Notes under the pieces: model-generated
The model's input: only the letters and a program-made list of their open reading frames with translations
Databases searched by the model: none
Told to the model about the DNA's origin: nothing
Shown here: piece after piece, positions 44,471 through 53,343 of the stretch
Numbering within the stretch: position 1 is the first letter of the stretch
Layout of the letters: each line of letters starts with the position of its first letter
Program-made: the position numbers and the translations under genes
NCBI GenBank assembly: GCA_965198325.1
Contig: CBDAPE010000017.1
Coordinates: forward strand, 124,001 to 188,000
Origin: CBDAPE01 sp965198325
Lineage (GTDB): Bacteria; Pseudomonadota; Alphaproteobacteria; UBA828; JAPUJA01
Reading direction: 5' to 3'
Length of the DNA stretch: 64,000 nucleotides

Positions 44471-45661
44471 CTAGCGGACGTAAATATGAACTTCGTTGGT
44501 GTAAACGTTCGGACTGGTCAAGGACGAGAGATTCACCCGGTTGCTGGGCAGGCCCATCTCGCTCAGTGAACCGAGCACCGCCTGGGCATTGCGCTTCGCC
44601 GTGTTCGTATTCAGCGCGACTTCCGCCGGCGTGCCTTGGTTCGGTGAGACTGCGACCAAATCGAAGCTGCTCGATGGCCGGCGCTCTAAAGCTCGCGCGA
44701 CGGCCATATAAAGCACCTGCTCGTAGTCGACGTCCGACCGGTCGAACCGGATTATGACCAGCGGCTCCCGGCTTTCGGTGGCGGCCATCGGCGCCGGTGC
44801 GGTTGCCGTGGGCGCCAGCATGGAATACCCGGTCTCGAAGGCTCGATTCATCAGGCTGGTGCCGTAATACTCGCCGTTCTTGACCGCAACCGATATCGTC
44901 GTCAGATTGCGCCGCTCGCTATTCACATAGGCCGTATACCGATTGATCGTCTCGTTGATCTCGTTCAACTGCCGGTCAATCAGTACGACGGAGCGATTGA
45001 CCTCGTCCTCGAGCACCGCGAGCTGGCGATGGTCTTCATCGATCGCGCCCTGAAGCCCATAGGCGGCGCGCACGGATTCCAGCAGGTAGGCTGCCATGGC
45101 CGAATCGGCCGCGACCTGATTGCCCAGCGCGTTCAGCGCTGCAATATCTGCCAGGATCCGGTCGAGCTCGCTCTGGGCAGCATTCCATTGGCTGACCAGG
45201 ATTGGATTGCCTGGCGTGGTCCCGATCTGAAGTCGTGCATTGATCGCGGCGATTGTGGCGTAATAGGTCTGGGAATCCTGCCTCGCGGTGGCACGCTGCT
45301 GCTGGAACTGGGCATTACGCTGACCGATCGCAGCCTTGAGCTCAGTCAGCTCGTTCTGATGGCCGCGGACTTTCTGGCCGACGAATGTGCCCGTCGGCTG
45401 CCCCATGGCCGTTTGGGCCGGGAACTCGTAGAGCGGGGTAACCGCTGGGGCTGGCGTCAACTGCCCGCCGGTCGCGGCCGCCGTCGTCACGGGCGCCACG
45501 GTCGGCGTGCTGTAGCCCTCGCTGGCGGAGGCCGGGATCGGTTCCGCGTAGCCAGAAGGTTCGTCGCCGGTCAGCGACGGGAAAATTTCCACCATGGTCT
45601 CACAGCCGCCAAGTAGAATTGCGGCGCCGAGAACCGCCGTTACAATCTTCAAGCGTGCCAT
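44471..45661 (-). CDS. Outer-membrane lipoprotein with coiled-coil and OmpA-like C-terminal part
   Basis: A 396-residue lipoprotein from MARLKIVTAV; the lipobox ends LLGGC with Cys20 and no Asp at +2, so outer-membrane sorting is expected. A low-complexity Pro/Thr/Ala linker (about 35-80) is followed by a helical, Gln-rich coiled region (about 95-260) and a C-terminal alpha/beta part with IIRFDRSDVDYEQVLYMAV and RNAQAVLGSLSEMGLPSNRV, resembling a peptidoglycan-binding OmpA-like fold. I do not recognise a named family. An alternative start lies three codons upstream. Confidence 0.75.
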   Translation of the reverse strand: MARLKIVTAVLGAAILLGGCETMVEIFPSLTGDEPSGYAEPIPASASEGYSTPTVAPVTTAAATGGQLTPAPAVTPLYEFPAQTAMGQPTGTFVGQKVRGHQNELTELKAAIGQRNAQFQQQRATARQDSQTYYATIAAINARLQIGTTPGNPILVSQWNAAQSELDRILADIAALNALGNQVAADSAMAAYLLESVRAAYGLQGAIDEDHRQLAVLEDEVNRSVVLIDRQLNEINETINRYTAYVNSERRNLTTISVAVKNGEYYGTSLMNRAFETGYSMLAPTATAPAPMAATESREPLVIIRFDRSDVDYEQVLYMAVARALERRPSSSFDLVAVSPNQGTPAEVALNTNTAKRNAQAVLGSLSEMGLPSNRVNLSSLTSPNVYTNEVHIYVR

Positions 45662-45670
45662 TACGAACAA

Positions 45671-45943
45671 TGTCCCTGAGAGATTTATCGTTTAGGCATA
45701 TCGAAGCTGCCGCGTCGCGCGACTCGCCATCCCTTTGTCTAGGCGATTGGCCCAATTGCCGAAAATACTACTCAAAGCCATCCGGCGCCACAAGTCGGAT
45801 TTCCGGGGGGACCGCAGAAGTGGCGCAAACACTGGTATCTGGGGCCCTGAAAATCCTCGGCACCATGCTTGCCAGACGACGCCAAAGTGCAGTACTGTCC
45901 GGCTCCTTCGACCAGCCTGTTCCGCGCGAACGGGCTTGGTTAG
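45671..45943. other. Intergenic region between lipoprotein gene and tRNA-Arg
   Basis: About 270 bases without a supported gene. Long frames on either strand have no family features. It must contain the tRNA promoter; TTGCCA and TACTGT near 45870-45900 are a weak candidate with 18-base spacing. Confidence 0.4.
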
Positions 45944-46020
45944 GCGCCCGTAGCTCAATTGGATAGAGCACCAGACTACGAATCTGGGGGTTGGGAGTTC
46001 GAGTCTTCCCGGGCGCGCCA
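45944..46020 (+). tRNA. tRNA-Arg(ACG)
   Basis: A complete cloverleaf. Acceptor GCGCCCG pairs with CGGGCGC, with discriminator G and encoded CCA at 46018-46020. The D arm contains AGCTCAATTGGATAGAGC. The anticodon stem is CCAGA/TCTGG with loop CTACGAA, anticodon ACG, whose first A is expected to become inosine and read CGU/CGC/CGA. The T arm contains GTTCGAGTC. Confidence 0.97.
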
Positions 46021-46345
46021 TTTCCGACCTCCTGGGACGTTTGTCGTCGGCTTTCCCCCTCAAATTTCCGGCTTTCTGCTCCATTGGCGCGGCGTTATTC
46101 GGTTTCTGGACCATCTCGGTGACGGATCGGAGAAACGGCGCGCGAGGCGACGCCTGGTCCTTGACGCCCGGTATAACCACTTGCAGACGGGTCTCGGTGC
46201 GCACAGGGTAGGGGAGAACTTGGCTTGGCCCGCCGTTCGTCGCTTTATGAGGCGATTTCCTGAATCCGACGGAACGGGGTAAACTGATAAGAAGGGTGAC
46301 CGTATTCGCCCCGTATTCGCCCCGTAAACGGGGAACTGACGCGAC
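46021..46345. other. Intergenic region after tRNA-Arg with short tandem repeat
   Basis: No supported gene in these 325 bases. At 46300-46321 an 11-base unit, CCGTATTCGCC, is present twice in tandem and a third partial copy CCGTAAACGGGG follows, just before the coiled-coil gene. It may affect the leader of that gene. No integrase or repeated tRNA 3' end marks an island. Confidence 0.5.
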
Positions 46346-46783
46346 ATGGGCTCCGATAATGGATCGGATGAGCTTTTCGAGCTTCAGACGGATAATCGTA
46401 ATCTGCAGAATACGATTCATGCGCTCCGCGACGAGCTTGAGCGCATGCGCTTTGCTCAGGATGAAAAAATCCAGCAGGTAATTGCAGCTGCAAACGACGA
46501 AATGGTGCAGCTCAAGGGCACGATCAATGTCTTGCGCGATGAATTGGAGCGCGAACGAAATTCCAAGCAGGACGAAATTCAGGCGGCGGTCGCAGAGGCG
46601 AGCGATGAGATTACCCAGCTCAAGGCGACGATTGGGTCGATGCGAGACGAGATGGAACGAATCCGGGCGGAATACGACGACCGGATCCAGCAGTTGGAAC
46701 GCGATGCGCGGGACGAAAGCGGACAGCTCCAATCAATGATCTCGGCGATGCGCGACGATATGGAGGCCGGGCGTGGCCAATAG
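46346..46783 (+). CDS. Coiled-coil protein of four tandem ~34-residue repeats
   Basis: A 145-residue protein, highly charged, predicted to be one continuous alpha-helix. Four repeats align on the pattern Q-x-x-I-x-x-[LM]-R-D-[ED]-[LM]-E (LQNTIHALRDELERM, LKGTINVLRDELERE, LKATIGSMRDEMERI, LQSMISAMRDDMEAG), spaced 33-34 residues apart. No membrane or signal segment is visible. The gene overlaps the cyclase gene by 11 bases, so the two are translationally coupled. It is likely a scaffold or oligomerisation partner for the cyclase; this is inference. No family recognised. Confidence 0.7.
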   Translation: MGSDNGSDELFELQTDNRNLQNTIHALRDELERMRFAQDEKIQQVIAAANDEMVQLKGTINVLRDELERERNSKQDEIQAAVAEASDEITQLKATIGSMRDEMERIRAEYDDRIQQLERDARDESGQLQSMISAMRDDMEAGRGQ

Positions 46784-47543
46784 GGCCGAACCCCGGGACG
46801 CCGGCGGTGCCAAGCGGCCAGCGCGCAGACGCAAGACGGCGCCGACCACGGCGAAGGCGAAGTCGGCGCCCAAGGCGAAGACCGGAAACGGCGCCAACGG
46901 CGTCCCCAAGAGCCAGCGTGCCGAACTTCTGCTTTCGGTCTCCAATCGGCTCGCCTCGCACCAGACCCTCGACGAGCAGCTCGAAACTCTGATCGAAATG
47001 GTGACCACCGTTCTGGAGGCGGAACGAGGCTCGCTCTTTCTCAACGATCCCCAGAGCGGCGAACTCTACTCCCGGGTCGCCCAGGGTCAGATCCATCGCG
47101 AGATCCGTATCCTCAATACAGCGGGCGTTGCCGGCCACGTCTATACCACTGGCGAAGGCGAAATCATTCACGACGCCTACAAGAATGAGTTTTTCAACCG
47201 CGTCGTTGACGAGCAGACGGGGTTCAAGACCAAGAGCATCCTCTGCGCGCCGGTGCGGACCGTGAACGGCGAGATTATCGGTGTCGCCCAGGTGCTGAAC
47301 AAGATGAAGGGCCGGTTCACCAAAGACGATCTCAGTCTGCTCGAGGCGATGACGACCCAGGCCGCCGTGGCGCTTCAGGGCGCGCTCTACGTCGAGAAGA
47401 TGGAAAAATCCCGCGAGAAAGAGCTCGAATTTCTGGGCATCGTCTCCGAGGTTCGTCCGAGCTCCAGCTGGGCCCGTTGCTTCAGAAGATCATGGGAACG
47501 GTTACCCGGATGCTCAACGCCGAGCGCTCGACCCTGTTCCTGA
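46773..47543 (+). pseudogene. Class III cyclase, N-terminal part (first GAF), ends in frameshift
   Basis: The frame starts at a GTG seven bases after GGAG. Residues 1-48 are basic and low-complexity (a run of K, A and R), then a GAF domain covers about 50-205 (LEAERGSLFLNDPQSGELYS, GVAGHVYTTGEGEIIHDAYK, ILCAPV). After IVSEV (residue 227, near base 47453) the frame turns into unrelated residues and stops at 47543. Inserting one T after GTT at about 47453 would give VSSELQLGPLLQKIM and join it to the next frame. The restored protein would be about 788 residues. Confidence 0.8.
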
Positions 47544-49138
47544 ACGACGACAAGACCGATGAGCTCTACACGGAGATCGGTCAGGGCCTGGGCGCGACGA
47601 AAATCCGCTTTCCCAACCATCTCGGGATTGCCGGCGCCGTTTTCACCAGCGGCAAGACGGTCAACATTCCGCACGCCTATGCCGATCTGCGGTTCAACCC
47701 TTCGTTCGACAAGCAGACCGGGTATTTTACCCGATCGATCCTGTGTGTGCCCGTGGTCAACAAGGACGGCACGACCATCGGAGTCACTCAGGTGCTCAAC
47801 AAGAAGGGCGGCCCGTTCGGAGACGATGACGAGTCGCGGTTGAAGGCGTTCACCACCCAAGTCTCCATCGGGCTCGAAAACGCAAAGCTCTTCGACGATG
47901 TCCAGAACATGAAAAACTACAACGAAAGCATGCTGGAAAGCGTGTCGAACGGCATCGTAACACTCGACGAAGAGGGCAAGATTGTCACCTGCAATGTGGC
48001 GGGCCTGAAGATCATGAAGGCCGAGAACCCCGACGAAATCGTCGGCAAACCGGCGGCGGAGTTTTTCGTCGACGACAACGCCTGGGTGCTGGAGCGCATC
48101 ACCCGCACCGTCGAATCTGAGGAAATCGACATTGCGATGGACGCCGAGATGACCTTCGGCGAGGAGACGATCTCGGCCAATTTGAGCTTTCTGCCGTTGA
48201 TGAGCGCCAAGCAGGAAAAGTTGGGCTCGATGATCATGATCGAGGACATCAGCAGCGAGAAGCGTGTCAAATCCACAATGTCCCGCTACATGGACCCGTC
48301 TCTCGCGGATCAGCTGGTCGCCGGTGGCGAGGATCTGCTGGGCGGACAGAGCAAGATCACGACCGTGCTGTTCTCCGACGTGCGGGGCTTTACGACGCTC
48401 ACCGAGCAACTTGGCGCCCAGGGCACGGTTTCGCTGCTCAACGAATACTTCACCGTGATGGTCGATTGCATCCAGCGTGAGGAAGGCATGCTCGACAAGT
48501 TTATCGGCGACGCCATCATGGCGGTCTTCGGCATGCCGTTCGCCCATGACGACGACGAGGATCGAGGCGTCCGTGCTGCGGTTTCGATGATTGCCGACCT
48601 TTGGGAATTCAACCGGGCGCGCGAAGAGCGCGGTCTGCTGCCGATCGATATGGGTGTCGGGCTGAACACCGACGAGGTAGTTTCAGGCAACATCGGTTCG
48701 CCCAAACGGATGGACTACACGGTGATTGGCGATGGCGTAAATCTGGCCGCCCGCCTCGAAAGTGGCTGTAAGCAGTATGGCGCGCGCATCCTGATCAGCG
48801 ACAATACCTTCCAGAAACTAAGAGGGACCTACCGGTCTCGCGAGGTCGACAAGGTCGTTGTCAAAGGCAAGACTGAGCCCGTGGGCGTTCACGAACTTCT
48901 CGACTTCCACACCGACGAGACCTTTCCGAACGTCATGGAAGTGCTCAATCAATTTAAGAGCGGGCTGGAGCGCTATCGCAACTCACAGTGGGATGACGCA
49001 ATCGGATCGTTCAACGAGGCGCTGGGACTCAACCCCGGCGACAAGGTCTCGCAGATGTATATCGAGCGCTGCAATCATCTGAAGGCAAATCCGCCGGGCG
49101 ATGACTGGGACGGCGTCTGGGTAATGACATCGAAATAA
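47477..49138 (+). CDS. Class III adenylate cyclase, C-terminal part (GAF-PAS-cyclase), separated by frameshift
   Basis: A 553-residue frame from a TTG at 47477 (first ATG at 47492). A second GAF (about 5-140), a PAS (about 150-260) and a class III cyclase domain (about 290-470) follow. Catalytic residues are present: metal Asp301 and Asp345, Lys341 and Asp413 in adenine-specifying positions, and transition-state Asn422 and Arg426 in VNLAARLE. A C-terminal TPR-like segment (about 495-535) is present. It would make cAMP. The start lacks a convincing ribosome-binding site, so this part probably depends on the upstream frame, which is shifted by one base. Confidence 0.85.
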   Translation: MLQKIMGTVTRMLNAERSTLFLNDDKTDELYTEIGQGLGATKIRFPNHLGIAGAVFTSGKTVNIPHAYADLRFNPSFDKQTGYFTRSILCVPVVNKDGTTIGVTQVLNKKGGPFGDDDESRLKAFTTQVSIGLENAKLFDDVQNMKNYNESMLESVSNGIVTLDEEGKIVTCNVAGLKIMKAENPDEIVGKPAAEFFVDDNAWVLERITRTVESEEIDIAMDAEMTFGEETISANLSFLPLMSAKQEKLGSMIMIEDISSEKRVKSTMSRYMDPSLADQLVAGGEDLLGGQSKITTVLFSDVRGFTTLTEQLGAQGTVSLLNEYFTVMVDCIQREEGMLDKFIGDAIMAVFGMPFAHDDDEDRGVRAAVSMIADLWEFNRAREERGLLPIDMGVGLNTDEVVSGNIGSPKRMDYTVIGDGVNLAARLESGCKQYGARILISDNTFQKLRGTYRSREVDKVVVKGKTEPVGVHELLDFHTDETFPNVMEVLNQFKSGLERYRNSQWDDAIGSFNEALGLNPGDKVSQMYIERCNHLKANPPGDDWDGVWVMTSK

Positions 49139-49190
49139 ACCGGCAGGAGCCCAAAGTATCCGGGCCCTTGCGGTTGCTGTTCGACGTCCT

Positions 49191-49406
49191 CTAGTGAATC
49201 TCCGCGTTGGCGTGCGGCATGGTGACAAACACGGGCTCGACGATCCCACGGATTGCCTGCAGGATATGCTCCCAGTCGCTTAGTCCTTCGGGGTCACCCG
49301 CATCGCGCAGGGCTTCAGCGCGCGAGCTTGCGATCACGGAGGCGTCGGCGCCGTGCCTGACGATCATTAGTTTCGCGACTTTGTAACTGTCGAGATCTGA
49401 AATCAT
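49191..49406 (-). CDS. Small conserved alphaproteobacterial protein, DUF6961-like
   Basis: A 71-residue soluble protein reading MISDLDSYKVAKLMIVRHGA, DASVIASSRAEALRDAGD and SDWEHILQAIRGIV. The pattern of a MI-x-x-HG-x-DA start and a W-x-x-I-x-A end matches short proteins common in alphaproteobacteria. Function unknown. It is convergent with the cyclase gene. Confidence 0.65.
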   Translation of the reverse strand: MISDLDSYKVAKLMIVRHGADASVIASSRAEALRDAGDPEGLSDWEHILQAIRGIVEPVFVTMPHANAEIH

Positions 49407-49554
49407 GGTTTACGTTCCGCGCTAACCATTAACCAACCCCAACTATGCAATTCGCGTGCCGGTTTCGCTGTGACGGCGCTCACAGTTCAAGCGGGCTCCT
49501 GCAATTTTTCATTTTCCGCTTGGGCGCGCCGGCGTCCGGGCGTAAAGAGCGGTG

Positions 49555-50445
49555 ATGAAATTTCCGGTTGCCGAGAGCTCGCCCGCGACCACATCGCTGC
49601 GCGGGATCGCCTATTTTTTCGTCGTGTCCGTCCTGTTCATCACCATGGACACGCTGGCGAAGATCATCAGCATGGAGCTATCGGCGGTGATGGCGGTGTG
49701 GGGCCGCTACATCTTCCATCTCGCCTTCGTGGTCCTGCTCTTTTCATCCGGCCGTTTCGGACGGATCGGTGCGACCGCCCAGCCGGTGTTGCAGGTTGTC
49801 CGCTCCCTCCTTCTGGCGGGGGCGACCTTCTCGTTCTTCGTCATGCTGACCTACATGCCGTTGGCGGATTCCGTCGCGATCAGTTATGTCGGGCCAATCT
49901 TCATCACTGTGTTGGCGGCGCTGATTCTGCGCGAGCGTGTCGGGCCCCGGCGATGGGCCGCGGTCGCCGTCGGGTTCGTCGGCGCAATGGTCATCATGCG
50001 GCCCGGACTCGGAATCTTTCACTGGGCCGCGTCGCTGGGTCTGGTGACGGCCCTTTGCTTCGCGCTCTATGCGGTCGCGACGCGCATGCTGATCGGCCGG
50101 GATTCGCCCTACACGACGATTTTCTATACGGCGGTCGTCGGTGCCGTCGTCCTCAGCGCTCTGGTTCCCTTTTTCTGGGAAGCGCCGACGCTTCGGCTCT
50201 GGGGCTTGATGGCGCTGCTCGGCCTCTTCGGCGGGGTCTCACATTTCATGCTGATCAAGGCCTACGAGTACGCGCAGGCGTCGGCGTTGGCGCCCTACGG
50301 TTATATCGACCTCATCTGGGCAACGCTGTTCGGCCTCTTCGTGTTCGGCGATTTCCCCGATCACTGGACCGTCGTCGGCGCCGCGATCGTGGTCGGCAGC
50401 GGGCTCTATATTTTCTACCGGGAGCGTCGCACGGCGCGCCGGTAA
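49555..50445 (+). CDS. DMT-superfamily (EamA) transporter
   Basis: A 296-residue inner-membrane protein with ten predicted helices in two EamA repeats. The first repeat ends ADSVAISYVGPIFITVLAAL and LRERVGPRRWAAVAVGFVG; the second ends with EYAQASALAPYGYIDLIWAT and GLFVFGDFPDHWTVVGAAIV, both typical. It probably exports a metabolite; no substrate is indicated. GTG at 49552 immediately precedes the ATG used. It converges on the ornithine cyclodeaminase-like gene with a 3-base gap. Confidence 0.9.
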   Translation: MKFPVAESSPATTSLRGIAYFFVVSVLFITMDTLAKIISMELSAVMAVWGRYIFHLAFVVLLFSSGRFGRIGATAQPVLQVVRSLLLAGATFSFFVMLTYMPLADSVAISYVGPIFITVLAALILRERVGPRRWAAVAVGFVGAMVIMRPGLGIFHWAASLGLVTALCFALYAVATRMLIGRDSPYTTIFYTAVVGAVVLSALVPFFWEAPTLRLWGLMALLGLFGGVSHFMLIKAYEYAQASALAPYGYIDLIWATLFGLFVFGDFPDHWTVVGAAIVVGSGLYIFYRERRTARR

Positions 50446-50448
50446 CGG

Positions 50449-51393
50449 CTAACCGGCGCCGATTCGTTCGGCGACTAGCACGGCGGCGGCAAAATCCTCA
50501 AGTGCCGTGCCGGTCGACTTGAACAGCGTGATCTCCTCGTCGGACCGGCGTCCCCCGATCTCGCCCCGCGCGAGCTCGAACAAGTCGCCCTGAACGTCGC
50601 CCTCGCTGATCACGCCCCGCTCAAGGGGATCGACGATGTCGCCGGCTTCGGTGAGCGCGCCGGTGCGGGTATCCACATAGAGTCGCGAACGGCGCACGGC
50701 GTCGTCGTCCGCCTCGCGCATGGTGGGCCTGAAGCCGCCGACCAGGTCGAGATGGCTGCCGGAGCGCAGCCAGCAGCCTTTGATGAGCGGCTCGAGGCTG
50801 AGTGTCGCGCAGGCGACGATGTCCGCTTCGTGCACCGCGGCCTGGAGATCTTCCGTGGCACTGACCCGGCGGGCCGGCCTATCGAGGCGCGCCGCCAAGT
50901 CGCGTGCTTTCTGGGGCGTCCGCCCCCAGATCACAACCTCGTCGATTGGACGTGCGACGCGGTGGGCCTCGATCAGCTCTGGCGCCAGCGCACCGGTGCC
51001 GATCATGGCCATCTTGCGACAATCGCAGCGCGCCAGGTAATCGGCTGCGAGGGCGGAGGCCGCCGCGGTGCGCCGCCGCGTCAGGCTCGGCCCGTCAATC
51101 GCCGCAATGGGCTCGCCGGTCTCGCCGTCGAGCAGCAGGTAGAGCCCCATGATCGAAGGGAGCGCCCGTTCGTTGTTTGATGGGAAGACGGTCGCGACCT
51201 TGATGCCGAGGGCGCAGCCCTCCTGCCAGGCGGGCATGAGCAGCAGGGTCGCATCCTGCCCCGACGGCGTGGAAATCGTGTGATGGTGGCGAAGCGGAGT
51301 CGCCACACCCGTGCGGAAGGTCTCGCGCAGCCGATCGATCAGCGAAGGATAGTCGAGCGCGTCTTCCACCTCGGCGGCGTCGATCTGGCGCAC
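50449..51393 (-). CDS. Ornithine cyclodeaminase / mu-crystallin family protein
   Basis: A 314-residue NAD(P)-binding protein. LRHHHTISTPSG (about 34-45), MPAWQEGCALGIKVATVFPS with the substrate Lys, the Rossmann region MAMIGTGALAPELIEAH and DLVGGFRPTMREAD are family features. Members include ornithine cyclodeaminase, alanine dehydrogenase-like and ketimine reductases, so the reaction cannot be fixed. It starts 30 bases after the arsC-like stop. Confidence 0.85.
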   Translation of the reverse strand: MRQIDAAEVEDALDYPSLIDRLRETFRTGVATPLRHHHTISTPSGQDATLLLMPAWQEGCALGIKVATVFPSNNERALPSIMGLYLLLDGETGEPIAAIDGPSLTRRRTAAASALAADYLARCDCRKMAMIGTGALAPELIEAHRVARPIDEVVIWGRTPQKARDLAARLDRPARRVSATEDLQAAVHEADIVACATLSLEPLIKGCWLRSGSHLDLVGGFRPTMREADDDAVRRSRLYVDTRTGALTEAGDIVDPLERGVISEGDVQGDLFELARGEIGGRRSDEEITLFKSTGTALEDFAAAVLVAERIGAG

Positions 51394-51423
51394 GCCGTCA
51401 CAGCCCCGTTTCGGACAGGCGGT

Positions 51424-51771
51424 TCACAGGATGTCGAGCACGGACTCGGGTGGCCGGCCGATCGCCGCCTTGCCGTCGGCCACCACGATGGGCCGCTCGA
51501 TCAAGATGGGGTGCTCGATCGTCGCGGCAATCAGGGCGTCGCGTGGAAGCGTCCCGTCGTCAAGGCCGTTGGCCGCATATTCGGCTTCTTTCTCGCGCAT
51601 GAGATCCCGTGGTTCGAGCCCCAGCATGTCGAGAAGGCGGCTCAACGTCGCCGCGTCGGGCGGCGTCTTGAGATACTCGATGATCCGGGGTCTGAGGCCC
51701 CGCTCGTTCAGCAGGGCCAGGGTCCGGCAAGACTTGGAACAGCGGGGATTGTGATAGATCGTCGCTGTCAT
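51424..51771 (-). CDS. arsC: Arsenate reductase (glutaredoxin type), ArsC/YffB family
   Basis: A 115-residue thioredoxin-fold protein. The active Cys11 is in YHNPRCSKSCRTL. The conserved EYLKTPP and the IEHPILIERPIVV segment, with its Arg that binds oxyanion, are both present. Glutaredoxin-dependent arsenate reduction is the likely role, but no ars operon is next to it. The start MTATIYHN is family-typical; the frame extends 64 codons upstream. Confidence 0.88.
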   Translation of the reverse strand: MTATIYHNPRCSKSCRTLALLNERGLRPRIIEYLKTPPDAATLSRLLDMLGLEPRDLMREKEAEYAANGLDDGTLPRDALIAATIEHPILIERPIVVADGKAAIGRPPESVLDIL

Positions 51772-51869
51772 AGTGGGTACTCGTCGCGGTTTCCCGCACA
51801 TCGTGGCATGGCGGTCTGGGCCTGTCCAGATCGTCCCAATGTCTTGTGCATGACGCAGAAGATAAGGCT

Positions 51870-51897
51870 TTGAGGGTCCCGCCCTGCTCATTATATT
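51870..51897 (+). promoter_or_regulatory. Candidate sigma-70 promoter for the MscS gene
   Basis: TTGAGG, 16-base spacer, TATATT, about 50 bases before the MscS ATG. Moderate match. Confidence 0.4.
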
Positions 51898-51945
51898 GGC
51901 GCCCACGCGGGTTCGCCCGCGCCCAGAATTCACGTGAGACGAGCG

Positions 51946-53202
51946 ATGGAGGAAAACAGGCATCTGACGGTCCGCGTCGCCGAATTCTTTGGCGATGAGA
52001 GCTGGATCTATCCCATCGTCATGGTCGGCGCGGCCGCGGTGGCCTATCTGCTCGTGCGTTACCTCGCAGTGCCCCTGCTCAACCGGGCGGTGATGCGCAC
52101 GCGGAGCGAATGGGACGACCTCGTCGCAGGGCGCGGCGTGCTCAACTTCCTGGCGCTTCTTGCGCCCGCCGTCGTCCTCTATGTGGGCGCCGCCTATTAC
52201 CCGGAGTTTCTGGGTCTGGGTCGGCGGGTAATCCTCGCCTTTATCTTTGCTGTCCTGATCCTGATGGTCGGCCGGCTACTCAACGCCGCGCTCGATATCT
52301 ACCAGCTCTATCCGATCTCGCAAGAGCGTCCGGTCAAGGGTTATGTCCAACTCGCCAAACTGGTCGTCTACTTGCTGGGCGGCATCGTCGTCGTTTGCAT
52401 TCTGCTCGACCGTTCGCCCTGGGGCATCCTCGGCGGCCTCGGCGCGATGACCGCCGTGCTCCTGCTGGTATTCCGCGACACCATCCTCTCCTTCATCGCC
52501 GGCATCCAGCTCGTCTCGAACGACCTGGTGCGAAAAGGCGACTGGATCGAGATGCCGCAGTTCGGCGCCGACGGCGACGTCGTCGACATGCCGTTGCACA
52601 CGGTCAAGGTGCGCAATTGGGATAACACCTACGTCACCATCCCGACCTATAAGCTCATGGAGAACTCGTTCAAAAACTGGCGAGGCATGAGCGAGTCCGG
52701 CGGGCGGCGGATCAAGCGTAGCCTGCTGATCGACCAGACCAGCGTGCGCTTTTGCGATGATGCGATGATCGCGCGCTTCGCGGGCTTCAAGCGGCTCGTT
52801 CCCTATCTGGAGGTCAAGCGAGACGAGCTTGCGGCAGCTAACGCCGGTCTCGACGCCGACGAGATCGCAAAACTTCCGCTCAATCGTCGTGCGCTCACCA
52901 ACCTTGGGACATTTCGCGCCTACTGCCAGGCTTATATCGAGGACAACCCGAAGTTCCGCACCGACATGACTGTGATGGTCCGTCAGCTCGCCCCCTCGCC
53001 GGACGGCCTGCCGCTGGAAATCTACGTCTTCTCCAACGACATAAACTGGGTCAGCTACGAGGGCATTCAGGCCGACCTGTTCGACCATCTGCTGGCCGTG
53101 CTGCCCTTCTTCGAGCTCAGGGTCTTCCAGAACCCGACGGGCGGCGATTTCAGGAACCTCGGCGGCCCCCGGCCCGAGACCGCTACGAGCGGGCCAGTCT
53201 GA
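51946..53202 (+). CDS. MscS-family mechanosensitive ion channel
   Basis: A 418-residue membrane protein (start MEENRHLTVR; a GTG four codons earlier is possible). Four helices precede the pore helix: about 20-40, 65-88, 95-115 and 140-160. The pore region GILGGLGAMTAVLLLVFRDTILSFIAGIQL is followed by the beta domain with DWIEMPQFGADGDVVDMPLH and RNWDNTYVTIPTYKLMENSF. The YnaI/YbdG-type 'NTYVTIP' motif suggests this subgroup. It releases solutes on hypo-osmotic shock. Confidence 0.9.
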   Translation: MEENRHLTVRVAEFFGDESWIYPIVMVGAAAVAYLLVRYLAVPLLNRAVMRTRSEWDDLVAGRGVLNFLALLAPAVVLYVGAAYYPEFLGLGRRVILAFIFAVLILMVGRLLNAALDIYQLYPISQERPVKGYVQLAKLVVYLLGGIVVVCILLDRSPWGILGGLGAMTAVLLLVFRDTILSFIAGIQLVSNDLVRKGDWIEMPQFGADGDVVDMPLHTVKVRNWDNTYVTIPTYKLMENSFKNWRGMSESGGRRIKRSLLIDQTSVRFCDDAMIARFAGFKRLVPYLEVKRDELAAANAGLDADEIAKLPLNRRALTNLGTFRAYCQAYIEDNPKFRTDMTVMVRQLAPSPDGLPLEIYVFSNDINWVSYEGIQADLFDHLLAVLPFFELRVFQNPTGGDFRNLGGPRPETATSGPV

Positions 53203-53343
53203 GCCCTTCGTTTAAGCCGAGCCACCTCCCCATCTCGCAATCGAATTTCATAGGAACGCTCCGTCCCGCACGAGCGGTGTCGCTCGTGCTGGTTGCCATG
53301 CTTGCCTGACGGTCGCGTCGGAGCTACTTTCGCCGCCTTCGCC

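Noticed and set aside
45692..46732. A 346-codon open frame antisense to the tRNA-Arg and coiled-coil gene
   Set aside because: It reads through the reverse complement of a tRNA (producing the well-known spurious GRLELPTPRFVVWCS peptide) and has no domain; it is a shadow.
47440..47480. Programmed ribosomal frameshift in the cyclase gene
   Set aside because: No slippery heptamer and no strong downstream structure seen at the junction; a plain one-base loss explains the data better.
49470..50522. A 350-codon frame overlapping the DMT transporter
   Set aside because: It is Arg/Pro/Gly-rich without membrane helices or motifs; the 49555-50445 frame has a full EamA protein.
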